From the NCBI GenBank assembly GCA_905234785.1, contig CAJOIP010000010.1:1-51758 (forward strand): DNA of 51,758 nt, given 5' to 3'. Position numbers and translations under genes: made by a program. Source of the stretch: an uncultured Eggerthellaceae bacterium (GTDB taxonomy: Bacteria; Actinomycetota; Coriobacteriia; Coriobacteriales; Eggerthellaceae). How positions within the stretch are numbered: the first letter of the stretch is position 1; every line of letters begins with the position of its first letter. Below are positions 15,005 through 23,185 of the stretch, in pieces. A model generated the notes under the pieces. That model was not told the DNA's origin. It worked only from the letters and a program-made list of their open reading frames with translations, and did not search any database.

Positions 15005-16486
15005 TTACGCGAAGGGCTTGTAGTCGGAGCCGATGATGACCAGGATGTCGGAATCGAACTTGTAGTAGATGTCGCCAGATATGGCGCGGCCGATTCCGAG
15101 CGCTTCGATGACGGCTTTTGCGCGCGAGGGGCCCTCGTCGCCCTTGTACACCACGAGGGTCTCGTTATAGACCTGCTGTTCGGCGTTTCCGGCGCCCACG
15201 ACGTTGAAACCGGCGGCCTTCAGCGAATCGGCGGTCACGCCCGCGGCGCCGACGATGTCGGTGCCGTTCTGAACCTCGACGGTGAAGCTTGCCGGATCGG
15301 CGGGCTGCACGTCAGAGGCGCTCGTGACATCGGGCACGCTTCCGCTTTCGAGCGACGCGATGATGGCCGCCATGTCGTCCGACGAGCCGATGTACAGTGC
15401 GTCGCCCGTGTCGACGACGCCGGTCACCTCGGTCAGGTAACCGGGAAGCACCGTGCAGGTGATGTCGCTTGCGGGGACATCTCGCAACCATTCCTGCAAA
15501 GCCTCGATATCCCCGAGGGACAAATCCGTCTGAAAATACGAGTCGATAGATTCAAGGCGCCGAGCGAAGTTCCCGTCCGCAGAGAACAGCTTCTCGAACA
15601 GCAGGGCCGCAAACGAGATCTGATGTTGAAGCTGGTCAGGAACGCCCATCTTCAAATTGTTGGCACGCAGATACGTGAGCGCGGAAGCGCCGTTGAGCGT
15701 ATACGACCCGACGGGCAGGAACACATCGCCAGCATGGGGATCGTCGATGACCTGGTCGATGTCGACGTCGATGCCGCCAAGCTCGTCGATGATGCCTTCA
15801 AGGCCGCCTTCGTCGACCTTCACGAAATGCGATATGTCGACTTTTGCGAAACTCGAGACGGCCGTGATGAGCGCCGCATCACCCGATGCGGACAAGTCAG
15901 CCACACGTCGCGCTCCACTATCGGTGACGACCTGCAATCCAGGAGGGATGCTCACAAGCGCAAGCGTCTTGGCCTGGCGGTCGACGCGCGCGAGCAAGAG
16001 CACATCGGGACCCGTTTGCTCAAGCGGCTCGGCAACGGCGCCAAGCTCGACGGCTATGAGCGCGTAGTACGGCTCTTCCGAACGCACCGAGACGAGCGCG
16101 TTTGACGCGTCGGAATCACGGAGCGCCAATTCAGAACCGACAGTACCGCGAAACGCAAGGAAGCCGACGCCCACAGCAAGCGCGATGACCACGACAACGA
16201 TGACGACGGCGAGCCCGATCCTGCGCGACCAGGTGCGATGGCGCATGGTATCCACGTAATCGCGCCCGTGGGAACGAGGGCGACCTGATGCCCGCACGAC
16301 GCCAATTGTGTCTGTTTGGCCGCTGGAAGCGCGCCGCGAAGAGCGCGCGGATGGCTGAGCTTGCGTTGAAGCGCGCCTCGATGAGGACGAGCTTCGCTGC
16401 ACATGCGAGCCGATGGTGGCGTCGCGCATATCGCGCGTGACGCGCCTCGACTGCCTCGTTGAAGGAACCCTGCGACGCGATGGCAT
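15005..16486 (-). CDS. LytR-CpsA-Psr (LCP) family protein with altered active-site arginines
   Basis: 493 residues. A Ser/Arg-rich cytoplasmic tail (1-80), one membrane segment at about 88-110 (rich in VVIVVVVIALAV), an LCP domain at about 155-350, and a LytR C-terminal domain at about 395-490 (FTVEVQNGTDIVGAAG). LCP enzymes attach wall polymers to peptidoglycan. The usual IPRD motif reads IPPG, and the second half of the RxR...RQ signature after ALTYLR is replaced by ANNLKMGVPDQLQHQ. Enzyme activity may therefore be reduced or lost. It begins 3 bp after murA. Confidence 0.82.
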   Translation of the reverse strand: MPSRRRVPSTRQSRRVTRDMRDATIGSHVQRSSSSSRRASTQAQPSARSSRRASSGQTDTIGVVRASGRPRSHGRDYVDTMRHRTWSRRIGLAVVIVVVVIALAVGVGFLAFRGTVGSELALRDSDASNALVSVRSEEPYYALIAVELGAVAEPLEQTGPDVLLLARVDRQAKTLALVSIPPGLQVVTDSGARRVADLSASGDAALITAVSSFAKVDISHFVKVDEGGLEGIIDELGGIDVDIDQVIDDPHAGDVFLPVGSYTLNGASALTYLRANNLKMGVPDQLQHQISFAALLFEKLFSADGNFARRLESIDSYFQTDLSLGDIEALQEWLRDVPASDITCTVLPGYLTEVTGVVDTGDALYIGSSDDMAAIIASLESGSVPDVTSASDVQPADPASFTVEVQNGTDIVGAAGVTADSLKAAGFNVVGAGNAEQQVYNETLVVYKGDEGPSRAKAVIEALGIGRAISGDIYYKFDSDILVIIGSDYKPFA

Positions 16487-16489
16487 GGT

Positions 16490-17809
16490 TTACCGATCCG
16501 CATCCACGAGCACGGACCCCCGATGATTGGGATAAGGAAGTTCGCGTGAAACATCGGCGCCAAGCGCCTTCAGCTTTCCAACGTAATCCTCGTAACCGCG
16601 GTCGATGTGGTTGATCTTGTGAACGCACGTCTCCCCTTCCGCCACGATGCCCGCGAGCACCAAGGCGGCGCCAGCGCGCAAGTCGGTTGAAGAAACGGGT
16701 GCGCCCTGCAGCGGGCGCCCACCGCGCACGAGCGAATGATGGTCTTCGATTTCGATGTCTGCGCCCATACGCGCGAGCTCGGCCGCGAACATGAAACGGT
16801 TCTCGAACACGTTCTCGGTGATGACCGACGTGCCCTCGGCGCAAGCTGCGAGCAGCATGAACTGAGCTTGCAGATCGGTTGGAAAACCCGGATGCGGCAG
16901 CGTTTGAATCTCGACTGGACGCAAAGGCTCTGTGCGCGCCACCGTGACGAAATCAGGGCCCTCTTCCACCGTGCAGCCCATCTCGCGAAACTTCGCGATT
17001 GCCATACGCAGGTACGAAGGATTGATGCCACGCGCCGTAACCGGGCCGCCCGTTAGCGCTCCACCTACGAGGAACGTTCCGGCTTCGATCCGATCGCCAA
17101 TTGTGGCATGATCGCACGGGGCAAGCGTTTCAAGCGGCACGCCTTCCACGCGGATGATGGACGAGCCGGCGTCGCGCACCTTAGCGCCCATCTCGTTGAG
17201 CATGTTCGCCAAGTCGACGATTTCCGGCTCGCGCGCGGCGTTGCCGATGATGGTCTCGCCTTCTGCGACGACGGCGGCCATGAGCATGTTCTCCGTGGCG
17301 CCGACGCTCGGGAAATCGAGCGCCACCGATGCGCCGTGCAGGCCATTATCGGCCGTTGCCTTCAAGTAGCCATGGTCGATTTCGAACGACACGCCAAGCG
17401 CCTCGAGACCGCGCAAGTGCATGTCGATCTTGCGCGCGCCGATTTGGCACCCGCCCGGCATGGCGACGCGCGCCTGGCCGAACCTCGCGATGAGCGGGCC
17501 GAGCACGGCGATGCTGGCGCGCATCTTCGAGACGAGTTCGTAGGGCGTCTCGAACGAGTCGATTGCCGACGTATCGATGAGCAGCACGTGCTCGTCAGAT
17601 TCTCCGCGCATAACCGTTGCGCCGAGGCATTCAAGCACTTCGGACATGACGTCGATATCGGAGATGAGCGGCACGTTGCGCACAGTTGTCTCGCCGTGCG
17701 CCAAAATGGATGCTGCCATGAGCTTGAGCGCGGAGTTCTTCGCGCCCGATATTTGCACGTCGCCGGCAAGCGTTCCGTTGCCATGCACGACGATGATTTC
17801 TTGGGCCAT
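16490..17809 (-). CDS. murA: UDP-N-acetylglucosamine 1-carboxyvinyltransferase
   Basis: 439 residues. First committed step of peptidoglycan synthesis: transfer of enolpyruvate from PEP to UDP-GlcNAc. ISGAKNSALKLMAAS is near the N terminus. The fosfomycin-reactive catalytic Cys is C121 in MPGGCQIGARKID. FPTDLQAQFM and the C-terminal DRGYEDYVGKLKALGAD are typical. The ATG at 17809 has AAGGTG six bases upstream; a GTG three codons upstream overlaps that site and is less likely. It uses the UDP-GlcNAc whose precursor GlmM makes. Confidence 0.97.
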   Translation of the reverse strand: MAQEIIVVHGNGTLAGDVQISGAKNSALKLMAASILAHGETTVRNVPLISDIDVMSEVLECLGATVMRGESDEHVLLIDTSAIDSFETPYELVSKMRASIAVLGPLIARFGQARVAMPGGCQIGARKIDMHLRGLEALGVSFEIDHGYLKATADNGLHGASVALDFPSVGATENMLMAAVVAEGETIIGNAAREPEIVDLANMLNEMGAKVRDAGSSIIRVEGVPLETLAPCDHATIGDRIEAGTFLVGGALTGGPVTARGINPSYLRMAIAKFREMGCTVEEGPDFVTVARTEPLRPVEIQTLPHPGFPTDLQAQFMLLAACAEGTSVITENVFENRFMFAAELARMGADIEIEDHHSLVRGGRPLQGAPVSSTDLRAGAALVLAGIVAEGETCVHKINHIDRGYEDYVGKLKALGADVSRELPYPNHRGSVLVDADR

Positions 17810-17861
17810 GCGATTCACCTTGTATTGCTTCGTTGCATGATTTCAGAGTTGTTCCAGTATA

Positions 17862-17901
17862 CAGGGCGCGCACCCGCAACCCCGTGCGGATGCGCGCCCT
17901 G
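17862..17901 (-). terminator. GC-rich hairpin downstream of the purine nucleoside phosphorylase gene
   Basis: CAGGGCGCGCA at 17862-17872 pairs perfectly with 17891-17901 (11 bp), with partial pairing inside the 18-nt loop. No T-run follows on the minus strand, so termination efficiency is uncertain. It separates the phosphorylase gene from murA. Confidence 0.5.
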
Positions 17902-17930
17902 CACGAATGAAACAACTCCTGAGCCGCGGC

Positions 17931-18764
17931 TTACATGTCTTGCACGATGCGCGCAACCAGGCGGCAGAAATCGGGTTCGCGGCGCTTAGCCACCTCGAAC
18001 ACCTCTTCGTCGGACGGCGACGCCCCCTCGATGCCGCACGCCATGTTCGAGCACAGCGACATGCCGAGGACGCGCATGCCCACATGACGTGCCGCGATGA
18101 CCTCCTCGCACACGCTCATGGCCACCGTGTCGGCGCCCCACGACCTGAACGCGCGGATTTCAGCCGGCGTCTCGAAGCTCGGGCCCAACAGCCCCAGGTA
18201 CACGCCTTCGTGCGCGGGAACGCCCAGCTCTGCGGCGGCGTTCACGGCCAGCGCGCGCAGTTCGGGGTCGTAGGCGTCCTTCATCGAGAAGAAGCGGAAC
18301 GCAATGCCGTCGGGTTCTCTGCCCACGACGGGGTTGCGCCCCGTAAAGTTGATGTGGTCGCTCATGATGCAGAAGTCGCCCACGGCATACGTCTCGTTGA
18401 TGGCGCCCGCCGCGTTCGTGGTGATGAGCGTGGGAATGCCGATCTCGTGCATGACCCATACGGGGAACGCGACTTCCTGCGGCGTGTTGCCTTCGTAGCC
18501 ATGCAGGCGCCCCTGCATGACGAGCGCGCACTTCCCGCCGAGCGTGCCGCACACGAAGCGCCCGACATGCCCCGTGGCCGTGGAGGTCTTCATATGGGGG
18601 ATCTCGGCAAACGGGACGAACACCGCGTCTTCGACCTGCTCGGCCAGCGGGCCCAGGCCCGACCCCAAGATAATGCCGACCTCGGGCGCGCGCCCTTCGA
18701 GCTTCACCTTCAGGTGGTACGCCGCCTCGCGAATGTTCTCCTTCAAGACGTTCTCTTCAGACAT
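17931..18764 (-). CDS. Purine-nucleoside phosphorylase (trimeric, class I family)
   Basis: 277 residues. It cleaves inosine and guanosine with phosphate. Signature segments: VGIILGSGLGPLAEQV near residue 30, MQGRLHGYEGNTPQEVAFPV, TLITTNAAGAIN, GPSFETPAEIRAFRSWGADTVAMSVCEEVIAARH with the base-binding Glu and Met, and LCSNMACGI. GGGAG lies six bases upstream of the ATG at 18764, so that is preferred over an ATG two codons earlier. Monocistronic by spacing. Confidence 0.95.
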   Translation of the reverse strand: MSEENVLKENIREAAYHLKVKLEGRAPEVGIILGSGLGPLAEQVEDAVFVPFAEIPHMKTSTATGHVGRFVCGTLGGKCALVMQGRLHGYEGNTPQEVAFPVWVMHEIGIPTLITTNAAGAINETYAVGDFCIMSDHINFTGRNPVVGREPDGIAFRFFSMKDAYDPELRALAVNAAAELGVPAHEGVYLGLLGPSFETPAEIRAFRSWGADTVAMSVCEEVIAARHVGMRVLGMSLCSNMACGIEGASPSDEEVFEVAKRREPDFCRLVARIVQDM

Positions 18765-18817
18765 CTGCATCTCCCATCAAAGCAACAGACTAAGTCTAGT
18801 ATACATCCCAAACAGCA

Positions 18818-18877
18818 CCCTAGCGGAAGAGCGCAGCCCTTGGCGGTGGGAAGGGGCAACGTGCGCAGTTCCGCAGC
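18818..18877. repeat. Intergenic repeat, copy A
   Basis: About 60 bp beginning CCCTAGCGGAAGAGCGCAGC and ending CGCAGTTCCGCAGC. It is an imperfect direct repeat of 18915-18973, with the differences concentrated in the middle. No gene reads through it convincingly. Confidence 0.75.
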
Positions 18878-18914
18878 CAGGCGAAACTCGAAACAATCAC
18901 CCAAGTTGAACTGC

Positions 18915-18973
18915 CCCTAGCGAAAGAGCGTAGCCCGATTGGCGGGAGGGGGTAACGCGCGCAGTTCCGCAGC
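18915..18973. repeat. Intergenic repeat, copy B
   Basis: About 59 bp beginning CCCTAGCGAAAGAGCGTAGC and ending CGCAGTTCCGCAGC, the partner of 18818-18877. Its middle (18933-18954) is one arm of a 22-bp inverted repeat whose other arm is 19026-19047. Confidence 0.75.
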
Positions 18974-18977
18974 GAAG

Positions 18978-19000
18978 AAAACAGCCCACTGGGCTGTTTT
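18978..19000. terminator. Intrinsic terminator downstream of nrdDG
   Basis: AAAACAGCCC pairs perfectly with GGGCTGTTTT around a 3-nt loop. It is symmetrical, with A-runs and T-runs in the arms, so it can act on both strands. It ends the minus-strand nrdD-nrdG unit, 68 bp after the nrdG stop. It lies at the tip of the larger 22-bp inverted repeat 18933-18954/19026-19047. Confidence 0.8.
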
Positions 19001-19067
19001 CCAAAGCGAGGACTGTTTGAGCACGTACCCCCTCCCGCCAATCGGGCGGACAGGAGGACAGACGCCT

Positions 19068-19619
19068 CTACCAGGTTCCGCGGGTGGCGAAGGTTTCGTC
19101 GCCGCGCCATTCGACGACATGGCCCGCTTCGCGCGTGGCACCAACGTCGATGATGCGCTGGTTGGAAGAGCCGCGGAAGCGCGCGGTGATGTCCTTTTGC
19201 TCTTCGATGAACGGGCCGTCGACGAGCACGTCGATGCATGCCAGCATGCGGTCGGTGACCTCGGTGTGGCGCGGGCTGGAAGGATCGACGAGGTCCTCGT
19301 ACACGTCGCCCGTGTACGACCAGATGGTCTTGCTCGGAAACCGCGCCTTCACCTGCTCGAGGAACGGCGCCAAGACGCGCTGGTTGCCGGGTTCGAACGG
19401 CTCGCCGCCGAGCAGCGTGAGGCCGTCGACGTAGGCGGGTTCGAGCGAAGACAGGATTTCCTCGATGACGGCGCCGGTGAATTCCTCGCCGTACGCGAAA
19501 TCCCACGTTTCGGGCTGGAAGCAGCCCTTGCAGCGATGCGTGCACCCAGAAACGAAGAGGGTGGTTCTCACACCCTCTCCGTCCGCTATGTCGCAGTATT
19601 TGATGTTGCCGTAACGCAT
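19068..19619 (-). CDS. nrdG: Anaerobic ribonucleoside-triphosphate reductase activating protein
   Basis: 183 residues, radical SAM enzyme that installs the glycyl radical on NrdD. The cluster motif is SGCTHRCKGCF with C26, C30 and C33. YCDIADGEGVRTTLFVSG precedes it and LLGGEPF follows. The ATG shares one base with the nrdD stop (TAATG), so translation is coupled. The short length is normal for NrdG. Confidence 0.96.
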   Translation of the reverse strand: MRYGNIKYCDIADGEGVRTTLFVSGCTHRCKGCFQPETWDFAYGEEFTGAVIEEILSSLEPAYVDGLTLLGGEPFEPGNQRVLAPFLEQVKARFPSKTIWSYTGDVYEDLVDPSSPRHTEVTDRMLACIDVLVDGPFIEEQKDITARFRGSSNQRIIDVGATREAGHVVEWRGDETFATRGTW

Positions 19620-21841
19620 TACAGATGCAGGACCCTGTCCTTTATTTCCTCGGTGCGGCCCTGGTTCCAGAACTGCGTGCCGATGTAGCCGCACGTGCGG
19701 CGCGCGACGTTCATCTTGTCCTGGTCGCGGTTGCCGCAGCTCGGGCATTCCCACACCAGCTTGCCGTCGTCTTCCACGACCTGAATCTCGCCGTCGAAGC
19801 CGCATTCCTGGCAGTAGTCGGACTTGGTGTTCAGCTCGGCGTACATGATGTTGTCGTAGATGTACTGCATGACGCGGATGACCGCCTGCAGGTTGTCCTG
19901 CATGTCGGGCACTTCCACGTAGCTGATGGCGCCGCCCGGCGACAGGCGCTGGAACTCGGATTCGAAGCTGAGCTTCTGGAAGGCGTCGATTTCCTCGGTG
20001 ACATGCACGTGGTAGCTGTTGGTGATGTAGCCCTTGTCCGTGATGCCCTTGATGATGCCGAAACGGCGCTGCAGCGACTTCGCGAACTTGTAGGTGGTCG
20101 ATTCGAGCGGCGTGCCGTACAGCGAGTAGTCGATGTTCTCGGCGGCCTTCCACTCGGCGCACTTGTCGTTCATCTTCTGCATGACGGCCAGCGCGAACGG
20201 CGTGGCTTCCTTGTCGGTGTGGCTGTGGCCGGTCATGTACTTCACGCACTCGTACAGGCCCGCGTAGCCCAGGCTGATGGTGGAGTACCCGCCGTACAGC
20301 AGCTTGTCGATGGTCTCGCCCTTCTTCAAGCGGGCCAGCGCGCCGTACTGCCACAGAATCGGCGCCGCGTCGGACAGCGTGCCGCGCAGACGCTCGTGGC
20401 GGCAGCGCAGGGCGCGGTGGCAGAGCTCGAGGCGCTCCTCGAAGATCTCCCAGAACTTGTCCATGTCGCCGTAGCTGGAAAGGGCCACATCGGGCAGGCT
20501 GATGGTGACGACGCCCTGGTTGAAGCGGCCGTAGTACTTCGGCTTGCCCGGCTCGTAGTTGCCGGCGTTGGCCACGTTGTCGTAGCCGTTGCCCGAACGG
20601 TCGGGCGTGAGGAAGCTGCGGCAGCCCATGCAGGTGTACGTGTCGCCCTCGCCTTCCACTTCGCCCTTGGACAGCTTGTATTCCTTCATCTTCTTTTCCG
20701 AGATGTAGTCGGGCACCATGCGCTTGGCCGTGCACTTGGCGGCGAGCTTGGTGAGGTAGAAGTACGGGGAGTCCTCGGTGACGTTATCGGGCTCGAGCAC
20801 GTAGATGAGCTTCGGGAAGGCCGGGGTGATCCACACGCCCTCCTCGTTCTTCACGCCCTCGTAGCGCTGGCGCAGCATTTCCTCGATGATGACGGCCAGA
20901 TCGTGCTTTTCCTGCTCGGACTTGGCTTCGTTCAGGTACATGAACACGGTGATGAACGGGGCTTGGCCGTTGGTCGTCATGAGCGTGACCACCTGGTATT
21001 GGATGGTCTGCACGCCGCGGCGGATTTCGTCGCGCACGCGCGATTCCACGACGGCGTCGAGCTTTTCCGCCGACGGCTCGATGCCGCACATGTTCATTTC
21101 CTCGATGACCTGGCGGCGGATCTTCTGGCGGCTGACGTCGACGAACGGCGCGAGGTGCGTGAGCGAGATGGACTGGCCGCCGTACTGGCAGCTGGCTACC
21201 TGGGCGATGATCTGCGTGGCGATGTTGCAGGCCGTGGAGAAGCTGTGCGGCTTCTCGATGAGCGTGCCGGAGATGACCGTGCCGTTTTGCAGCATGTCTT
21301 CCAGGTTCACGAGATCGCAGTTGTGCATGTGCTGCGCGAAGTAGTCGGCGTCGTGGAAGTGGATGTAGCCTTCCTTGTGCGCCTCGACCACGTCGGCCGG
21401 CAGCAGGTTGCGCATCGTGAGGTCCTTGGAGACCTCGCCTGCCATGTAGTCGCGCTGCACGGACACGACGGTGGGGTTCTTGTTCGAGTTTTCCTGCTTG
21501 ACTTCCTCGTTGTTCGATTCGATGAGCGCGAGGATCTGGTCGTCGGTCGTGTTCTTCTGGCGCTTCTGGTTCTGCAGGTAGCGGTAGATGATGTACTTGC
21601 GGGCGACCTCGAAGCAGTCGAGGCGCATGATCTCGTCTTCCACGAGGTCCTGGATTTCCTCGACCGAGACGGTGTGGCCGGCGGCCTCGCACTGGTCGGC
21701 GACGTTGGCCGAGGCGTACATGATCTGGCGCTCGGTCAGGCGGTCGGACTCGGCGACTTCGGCGTTGGCCTTGGCGATGGCGGCGGAGATCTTGTTGATG
21801 TCGAAGGGTACTTCGCTGCCGTTGCGCTTGATGATCTTCAT
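19619..21841 (-). CDS. nrdD: Anaerobic ribonucleoside-triphosphate reductase (class III)
   Basis: 740 residues. Makes dNTPs from NTPs without oxygen. Residues 1-95 are an ATP cone (MKIIKRNGSEVPFD, then YIIYRYLQNQKRQ). The catalytic barrel includes IHFHDADYFAQHMHNCDL and TYTCMGCRSFLTPDRSGNG. The zinc site is CQECGFDG...CPSCG near 670-695. The glycyl radical site is RRTCGYIG, Gly near residue 718. The only ribonucleotide reductase seen here, consistent with anaerobic life. Upstream sits a pair of NrdR-box-like sites. Confidence 0.97.
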   Translation of the reverse strand: MKIIKRNGSEVPFDINKISAAIAKANAEVAESDRLTERQIMYASANVADQCEAAGHTVSVEEIQDLVEDEIMRLDCFEVARKYIIYRYLQNQKRQKNTTDDQILALIESNNEEVKQENSNKNPTVVSVQRDYMAGEVSKDLTMRNLLPADVVEAHKEGYIHFHDADYFAQHMHNCDLVNLEDMLQNGTVISGTLIEKPHSFSTACNIATQIIAQVASCQYGGQSISLTHLAPFVDVSRQKIRRQVIEEMNMCGIEPSAEKLDAVVESRVRDEIRRGVQTIQYQVVTLMTTNGQAPFITVFMYLNEAKSEQEKHDLAVIIEEMLRQRYEGVKNEEGVWITPAFPKLIYVLEPDNVTEDSPYFYLTKLAAKCTAKRMVPDYISEKKMKEYKLSKGEVEGEGDTYTCMGCRSFLTPDRSGNGYDNVANAGNYEPGKPKYYGRFNQGVVTISLPDVALSSYGDMDKFWEIFEERLELCHRALRCRHERLRGTLSDAAPILWQYGALARLKKGETIDKLLYGGYSTISLGYAGLYECVKYMTGHSHTDKEATPFALAVMQKMNDKCAEWKAAENIDYSLYGTPLESTTYKFAKSLQRRFGIIKGITDKGYITNSYHVHVTEEIDAFQKLSFESEFQRLSPGGAISYVEVPDMQDNLQAVIRVMQYIYDNIMYAELNTKSDYCQECGFDGEIQVVEDDGKLVWECPSCGNRDQDKMNVARRTCGYIGTQFWNQGRTEEIKDRVLHL

Positions 21842-21975
21842 GAGTGCATCCCCTGTTCCTTATTTAACCTGCGTTTGCATTCAACGTTTCCTTGGAAAGT
21901 CGTCGCTTTCAGGCGGACGTGCCCAAAAGCGACGATGACATCATACGACAAGTTGGAGGGAACGAGGGCGAGAAA

Positions 21976-21991
21976 GCACAATATCTTGTGT
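21976..21991. promoter_or_regulatory. NrdR box candidate 1
   Basis: The 16-mer GCACAATATCTTGTGT agrees with the known NrdR consensus (ACACWATATATWGTGT) at 14 of 16 positions. It lies 135 bp upstream of the nrdD start. NrdR is the ATP/dATP-sensing repressor of nrd genes. Confidence 0.65.
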
Positions 21992-22007
21992 ATTTTTTGT
22001 TTTCCCA

Positions 22008-22023
22008 CACCAATTTATAGTGT
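22008..22023. promoter_or_regulatory. NrdR box candidate 2
   Basis: The 16-mer CACCAATTTATAGTGT agrees at about 12 of 16 positions with the NrdR consensus, strongest in the right half. It starts 32 bp from box 1, the three-helical-turn spacing typical of paired NrdR boxes. The pairing supports both calls. Confidence 0.5.
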
Positions 22024-22045
22024 TATTGCAGGTCAAGCCCAGAGT

Positions 22046-22074
22046 TGTGGAAAAGCTACTTTCGGTTTTCCACA
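22046..22074. promoter_or_regulatory. Inverted pair of DnaA-box-like sites
   Basis: TGTGGAAAA (22046-22054) and TTTTCCACA (22066-22074) are exact inverse copies 11 bp apart. TTTTCCACA differs at one base from the DnaA box TTATCCACA. DnaA is known to regulate nrd genes in E. coli; whether it binds here is inference. Confidence 0.4.
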
Positions 22075-22222
22075 GACCGTTCGCCGGAAACGGCAGCAAA
22101 CGCACGAGGCTAACTTTACGGTCCGGCAACCAGAGGCGGAAATGATGCGCCAGCTCCCCTCCCGTTCATCATTTCAAGGTATACTTCCCCGTGAAGAAAA
22201 CCTGACCAAAAGGAGCTGTATT

Positions 22223-23149
22223 ATGAGCGAGATCGTCGACGTTGCCATTATCGGAGCAGGACCTGCGGGCCTCACGGCCGGGCTGTACGCAGCGCGAGGC
22301 GGGCTGTCAGCCACCATCCTCGAGCGCATCACGCCGGGCGGCCAGCTGGCGCAGACCGACAAGGTCGAGAACTACCCCGGCTTTCCCGAGGGCGCAGAAG
22401 GCTGGCAGCTGGCATACGACATGCAGCAGCAGGCCGTGCATTTCGGCGCGAGCATCGTCACCGACGATGTCGCCAGCGTCGACTTCACGAGCGACCCTAA
22501 GGTCATAACCGCCAAGTCCGGCAACGAGTACCGGGCGCGCACGGTCATCGTCGCCTCGGGCGCGCATCCGCGCAAGCTCGGCGTGCCCGGCGAAGGCGAG
22601 CTGGCCGGACGCGGCGTTTCCTACTGCGCCACGTGCGATGGCAACTTCTTCCGCGGCAAGGCCGTCGTGGTCGTCGGCGGCGGCAACACGGCGGCGGGCG
22701 ACGCGCTGTACCTGGCCCGCATCTGCGAGAAGGTCTACCTCGTGCATCGCCGCGATTCGCTGCGCGCCACGAAGATCTACCACGAGCGCCTGGAGGAAAC
22801 CGAGAACGTCGAATTCGTCTGGAACTCGAACGCCGTGCGCATCGAGGCCGGCGATGACGGGGCCGTGAAATCGCTGGTCGTCGCCGACAAGAACACCGGC
22901 GATGAGCGCACGATCGAGTGCGCCGCCGTGTTCGTCGCCGTGGGCAACGAGCCCAATTCCGACTACCTGTACGGCGCGCTCGATTTGGACGAAGGCGGGT
23001 ACGTGAAAGCCGACGAGGGCGGGCGCACGAGCGTTCCGGGCGTGTTCGCCGCGGGCGACGTGCGCGCCAAATCGCTGCGCCAGGTCGTCACCGCCGTGTC
23101 CGACGGCGCGCAAGCCGCCGAGAACGCCGCGGAGTACCTGGCGATTTAA
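22223..23149 (+). CDS. trxB: Thioredoxin reductase
   Basis: 308 residues, standard length. FAD site VAIIGAGPAGLTAGLYAARG at 8-27, redox pair in YCATCDGNFF (C135, C138), NADPH site VVVVGGGNTAAGDALYLA, and the C-terminal FAD motif GVFAAGDVRAKSLRQVVTA. Reduces thioredoxin (trxA lies at 25514-25819), supplying reducing power for NrdD-independent thiol pathways. The AAAGGAG at 22208 sets the start at 22223. A much longer open frame upstream is only the antisense of nrdD. Confidence 0.97.
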   Translation: MSEIVDVAIIGAGPAGLTAGLYAARGGLSATILERITPGGQLAQTDKVENYPGFPEGAEGWQLAYDMQQQAVHFGASIVTDDVASVDFTSDPKVITAKSGNEYRARTVIVASGAHPRKLGVPGEGELAGRGVSYCATCDGNFFRGKAVVVVGGGNTAAGDALYLARICEKVYLVHRRDSLRATKIYHERLEETENVEFVWNSNAVRIEAGDDGAVKSLVVADKNTGDERTIECAAVFVAVGNEPNSDYLYGALDLDEGGYVKADEGGRTSVPGVFAAGDVRAKSLRQVVTAVSDGAQAAENAAEYLAI

Positions 23150-23185
23150 ACCGAGCAACATCCCAGGGAAGATGCTCGGCGTTCG

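Larger units (their letters stand above)
21842..22222. promoter_or_regulatory. Divergent nrdD/trxB control region
   Basis: A 381-bp gap with no gene and a local AT-rich core (about 21975-22070). It holds two NrdR-box-like sites, an inverted pair of DnaA-box-like 9-mers, and a -10 candidate for trxB, TATACT at 22180-22185, 38 bp before the trxB ATG. No clear -35 was found for either gene. AAAGGAG at 22208-22214 is the trxB ribosome binding site. Confidence 0.6.

Noticed and set aside
18820..19144. Small minus-strand frames ending in LFR between punA and nrdG
   Set aside because: They are translations of the duplicated 60-bp intergenic repeat and run through a strong terminator.
22046..22074. 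Replication origin
   Set aside because: Only two DnaA-box-like 9-mers occur, with no cluster, no dnaA or dnaN nearby and no AT-rich unwinding array beyond the nrd promoter.
19625..23149. A 1174-codon open frame on the plus strand across nrdD and into trxB
   Set aside because: It is the antisense of nrdD fused in frame with the true trxB. The nrdD direction has full family homology, and trxB has its own ribosome binding site at 22208. Long antisense frames are common at high GC.
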